From assembly GCA_017408535.1 (NCBI GenBank), contig JAFQUL010000030.1, positions 1 through 14,723 on the forward strand: 14,723 nt of DNA. The letters are read 5' to 3'. The notes beneath the pieces are model-generated. The model was not told where the DNA came from, ran no database searches, and saw only the letters and a list, made by a program, of their open reading frames with translations. Positions 11,921 through 14,723 of the stretch are shown piece after piece. Positions within the stretch are counted from its first letter, which is position 1. Each line of letters starts with the position of its first letter. Source of the DNA: Clostridia bacterium. GTDB lineage: Bacteria; Bacillota; Clostridia; Oscillospirales; CAG-272. The position numbers and the translations under genes were made by a program.

Positions 11921-14311
11921 TTACCAGAGAAGATTTGTCTTCTTGGCATGAGCATTCATGCGGCCGACGTCTGTGGTATTGACTTTTCCGTCGCCGCTTA
12001 CGTCAGCACAGGCGAGTGCATAATCGGTAAGCAGAGAGGTCTTTTTTGCGTGTGCGTTAGCACGACCAACGTCAGTGGTATTTACCTTACCGTCGCCGTT
12101 GATATCGCCCTTAAGATGAATCTTAACGTCCAGAGTAACATTAGAGCTGCCAACGGTAACTGTATACTCACGAGTAACGTGATCGCTCTTTGACACCTTC
12201 ATTGTGTAACTACCGGCAGACACACCGGAAATTGAATAGCTTGCACTATTACCCTTCGCAGTGGTCTCATACACCTTGCTGTTACCCTTCCAAAGAGAGA
12301 CGGTTACTGTATCGGTATCATCATTAAAGCTTACAACAGATCCGCTGACGGTAGCTCCGAGTACCGGTGCCCCCTCCTGAGTTATAACCAGATGCAGTTC
12401 CATACCGAGATCTCCCACCTTGCCAAGACCTACACACTGCATAGAGAAGCTTCCGTACCCGTAGGAGGCACAAAGGCTGTTAAGATTTTCATTTATCCAG
12501 GGGACTATATTATCCTTTTTAGAAAAGATAACAAACCGTCTGACAATTGTTCCCAAACCGTTATCACTAACTTCGGCCAATGTATTTAACTTTTCTATCG
12601 ATGCACCGGATAAAGTAAGATCATTTTCCGGCGAAACAACGGTAAAATAACCGTGATCGTCACAAGAAGTACATTTAGGTATACTATTAACTATATGACC
12701 TGCCTGCGCCTGATGGTCAATGGTTATCTGAGAATATGAACGGGCAAAATATACGTGATACACATCGGTCACACGGTCATCCCAGGTAACGTCTGTATAT
12801 ACGCAGTCTCCGTCAAGCCACATAAGAGTCCATGCGTGAGGCTCTCCAATACCGGTGCTTGGGTTGACACTGTTGCCGGTAACCGTAAATGCTCTTATGC
12901 CGGAAAGATTAAGAAGAAGCTGATACAGTCTTGCATATCCGGCACATACAGCCTCACCCTCAACTAGTCCTCCGTATGCCGTCTGATCGTTTACGGTATT
13001 CTTATAGGTTATAATCTCTGCGACTTTATCGTGAAGCCAAAGTGCTATATCACCGTCATCGTGAAGATTCTCGGCATCAAGCTCTGCCATGACAGCATAA
13101 AGCTTCTCATACAGCTGTCCCCTTGCCGAAACAATAGCCGTACTTGATGCACCTGTATTGTTGATCGTATACATAGGGGTAAATGCTGTTACAGTGTTGC
13201 TTGCATTACGGGAATAGTTTGCAACACCGAGAAACCAGAAGTTTTCCGGGTGATCGTTCACGTATACAGAAAGGACTGTAATAAAATAGTCTTCTTTGAC
13301 CTGTCCGTCAAGTGGTATTTGACAGCTCGCCGTTTTCATATTTCTGACAGCCTGGTCCACAGTGTTATAAAGAACCTTGCCTGCGTCAGAAAGCGTAGAA
13401 TAACCGAAAAGCTCTTCACCCCATACGGCATACAGTGTCATAGTTTCGCTGTAGAGGATCTTCTCACCGGGAAGATATATAGGATCAACAGCATCGCTGC
13501 ATAACGCCCAACCGCGGAAGCTATGTCCGTCCTTATGCATATATTTGGGATCTATATCACACTTGAAAGTGTTTTTTGCGGCTAAACAACCGTACGTACT
13601 GCTGCCGTTTTTTATCAGATCGTTTGTACCGCCGTTTGAATCAAAAATAATACCTATATTCGTGTGGGAATCTGTTTTAACAGATAGTTCACTGCTCTTA
13701 TTATCACAGTGAACGCATTCCTTGTAGGCAGTACCAGCGCTGTAACTCGGTTGCTCGGTAACTACCCACTTGAAATGATGCTCTCCAACACTTGACGAAC
13801 CGCAATCAGCGCATATCATGCCGTGCTGTTCTGTATTTTTATAAGTATATACCCAGTTGTGCTTAATGCTGACCGACACCGGAACAGTATATGCCGCTAC
13901 AGCTGTATCACCTGTTGAAACAACAGGAATCACCTTACACCGGAAGATAACAGACCCACCCGGCTCGTGTACCAGCCCCTTGCCGCCGGAAATCCCAAGC
14001 GAAGAGGTATTATAATTTTTAAGTGACGAGGCAAGATCAGGAAGAGCAGATGCAATATCGCTGACAGAAAAATATCTGTCCATCGTATATATCTGCCATT
14101 CATACTTGTTGTTACCTGCTGCGATAAACGGAATGTTAACGCTGTCAGTACAGCTCATCTCTATACTTCTCTCCGGTTCAACGGTTATTACCGGAGTAAC
14201 AGTTCCTGCATAAGCAGATAACGAAAGTGCTGAAAAAACAGCAATCAGAATGACCAAGGTGATCATTAACCGTACAAAACAACTGTTTCGGTGATTAAAA
14301 AACATAGCCAT
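11921..14311 (-). CDS. Secreted transglutaminase-like protein with C-terminal type I dockerin
   Basis: The product is 796 residues; the ATG at 14311 has AGGAG 5 nt upstream. The signal peptide (1-36) has a basic N-terminus, a hydrophobic core LMITLVILIAVFSALS and an AYA|G cleavage site. Residues 40-150 form a beta-rich module. Residues 150-215 have two Cys-x2-Cys pairs (167/170, 199/202) in a His/Trp-rich module common in gut clostridial surface proteins. Residues 220-298 form an InlB/Flg_new-type repeat (FDSNGGTND to LYAVWG). Residues 400-525 form a transglutaminase/protease-like domain with the triad C456 (EGEAVCAGYARLY), H492 (GEPHAWTL) and D507 (YTDVTWDD). Residues 640-732 form a carboxypeptidase-regulatory-like beta sandwich. 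Residues 735-796 are a dockerin with two Ca-binding repeats (DINGDGKVNTTD, DVSGDGKVNTTD). A dockerin binds a cohesin on a scaffoldin, so the protein is probably cell-surface or cellulosome-like bound. It may process or cross-link peptides; the substrate is unknown. Confidence 0.9.
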   Translation of the reverse strand: MAMFFNHRNSCFVRLMITLVILIAVFSALSLSAYAGTVTPVITVEPERSIEMSCTDSVNIPFIAAGNNKYEWQIYTMDRYFSVSDIASALPDLASSLKNYNTSSLGISGGKGLVHEPGGSVIFRCKVIPVVSTGDTAVAAYTVPVSVSIKHNWVYTYKNTEQHGMICADCGSSSVGEHHFKWVVTEQPSYSAGTAYKECVHCDNKSSELSVKTDSHTNIGIIFDSNGGTNDLIKNGSSTYGCLAAKNTFKCDIDPKYMHKDGHSFRGWALCSDAVDPIYLPGEKILYSETMTLYAVWGEELFGYSTLSDAGKVLYNTVDQAVRNMKTASCQIPLDGQVKEDYFITVLSVYVNDHPENFWFLGVANYSRNASNTVTAFTPMYTINNTGASSTAIVSARGQLYEKLYAVMAELDAENLHDDGDIALWLHDKVAEIITYKNTVNDQTAYGGLVEGEAVCAGYARLYQLLLNLSGIRAFTVTGNSVNPSTGIGEPHAWTLMWLDGDCVYTDVTWDDRVTDVYHVYFARSYSQITIDHQAQAGHIVNSIPKCTSCDDHGYFTVVSPENDLTLSGASIEKLNTLAEVSDNGLGTIVRRFVIFSKKDNIVPWINENLNSLCASYGYGSFSMQCVGLGKVGDLGMELHLVITQEGAPVLGATVSGSVVSFNDDTDTVTVSLWKGNSKVYETTAKGNSASYSISGVSAGSYTMKVSKSDHVTREYTVTVGSSNVTLDVKIHLKGDINGDGKVNTTDVGRANAHAKKTSLLTDYALACADVSGDGKVNTTDVGRMNAHAKKTNLLW

Positions 14312-14346
14312 TAGTTCTCCTTTCAGATAAAGCGATCTTTTTTCCT

Positions 14347-14363
14347 ATTATACTATCATTATA
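14347..14363 (-). promoter_or_regulatory. Candidate -10 elements of the transglutaminase/dockerin gene
   Basis: Two TATAAT hexamers occur on the minus strand at 14363-14358 and 14352-14347, about 36-47 nt before the ATG. Neither has a good -35 at 16-18 bp, so the promoter assignment is tentative; it may need an activator. Confidence 0.4.
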
Positions 14364-14411
14364 CATCAAATTTAATAAAAATCCATAGATTTTACAAAAA
14401 ATATTATAAAG

Positions 14412-14442
14412 AAAAACGGACACCGTCCTCGGTGTCCGTTTT
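14412..14442 (-). terminator. Terminator of rpmA (bidirectional stem)
   Basis: Perfect arms 14413-14425 and 14430-14442 (AAAACGGACACCG and complement) with a TCCT loop, with T-runs on both sides. It lies 22 nt after the rpmA stop on the minus strand. Confidence 0.92.
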
Positions 14443-14464
14443 AGATGTTAATATAAGGCTCCGA

Positions 14465-14723
14465 TTAGTCAGCGTAAACGCTTACACACTTCTTATCCTT
14501 GGAAATGTGCTCGAACTTTACTCTGCCGTCGATAAGAGCAAACAGTGTGTCGTCAGAACCGATGCCGACATTCTTGCCGGGATGGATCTTAGTACCGCGC
14601 TGTCTTACAAGAATGTTACCTGCAAGTACAGCCTGTCCGTCTGCACGCTTTACGCCGAGACGCTTGGACTCACTGTCACGTCCGTTCTTGGTAGAACCAA
14701 CACCCTTTTTATGAGCGAAAAAC
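14465..14723 (-). CDS. rpmA: 50S ribosomal protein L27, N-terminus cut by window edge
   Basis: The last 85 residues and the stop are present; the first few codons lie outside the window. The visible part begins FFAHKKGVGSTKNGRDSESK and continues with RLGVKRADGQAVLAGNIL and RQRGTKIHPGKNVGIGSDDT, all diagnostic of L27. In Firmicutes L27 is made with a short N-terminal extension ending in LQFF that is removed by the cysteine protease Prp to expose Ala-His/Ser-Lys-Lys, the tail that reaches the peptidyl-transferase centre. The FF-AHKKG seen here fits that processing site, so the missing start is probably an MLRL-like extension and prp and rplU probably lie just upstream; both are inference. The C-terminus (KKCVSVYAD) is slightly variable. 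Confidence 0.97.
   Translation of the reverse strand, partial: FFAHKKGVGSTKNGRDSESKRLGVKRADGQAVLAGNILVRQRGTKIHPGKNVGIGSDDTLFALIDGRVKFEHISKDKKCVSVYAD

Noticed and set aside
1..14723. CRISPR arrays, insertion sequences, phage or integrase genes, tRNA or rRNA genes
   Set aside because: No regularly spaced repeats, transposase or integrase signatures, or cloverleaf sequences were seen on either strand.

Overview
The window looks like chromosome of a low-to-mid GC, spore-forming, gut- or rumen-type Clostridia (Ruminococcaceae/Oscillospirales-like). The reasons are a cotJABC spore-coat operon, a BlaI/BlaR1-type pair, a secreted protein with a type I dockerin, a T-box leader, AGGAGG-type ribosome binding sites, and a ribosomal protein L27 carrying the FF|A processing site of Firmicutes. 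This placement is inference from gene content. I see no phage, IS element, CRISPR array, tRNA or rRNA.

Layout. Positions 1-573: a BlaR1-like membrane peptidase cut by the window edge and its BlaI-type repressor, with a sigma-A promoter overlapped by inverted-repeat operators. Positions 630-1902: the tightly packed, minus-strand cotJA-cotJB-cotJC operon. Positions 2003-3121: a minus-strand Gfo/Idh/MocA oxidoreductase with a near-perfect promoter and a strong terminator. It is divergent from a plus-strand pair (3199-5270): a FucO-like lactaldehyde/propanediol oxidoreductase and a one-pass membrane protein of unknown role. A bidirectional terminator (5281-5320) separates these from the next unit. 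Positions 5327-8212: a minus-strand gene joining an N-terminal TIM-barrel sugar-phosphate isomerase/epimerase-like domain to a complete C-terminal acyl-CoA synthetase, preceded by a full T-box riboswitch with its own promoter. Then, all on the minus strand: mnmA, a zinc-ribbon/DUF4870-like membrane protein, rplS (L19) with a leader hairpin, a GT4 glycosyltransferase, a large secreted transglutaminase-like protein with a dockerin, and rpmA (L27), cut at the right edge.

The most notable item is the T-box, an uncharged-tRNA sensor, in front of an isomerase/acyl-CoA synthetase fusion. T-boxes normally control aminoacyl-tRNA synthetases and amino-acid biosynthesis or uptake, so this gene probably serves amino-acid supply. 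One hypothesis is that it activates a branched-chain or aryl acid to its CoA ester as a precursor for reductive carboxylation to an amino acid, a route known in rumen anaerobes. The UGGU of the T-box bulge favours a tRNA with an A discriminator base. The specifier codon lies in or next to a short run (8083-8075) but could not be fixed by eye.

Most other genes form single-gene or short transcription units. Each has a recognisable TTGACA/TATAAT-like promoter with 17-bp spacing and a hairpin terminator, and these are listed individually.
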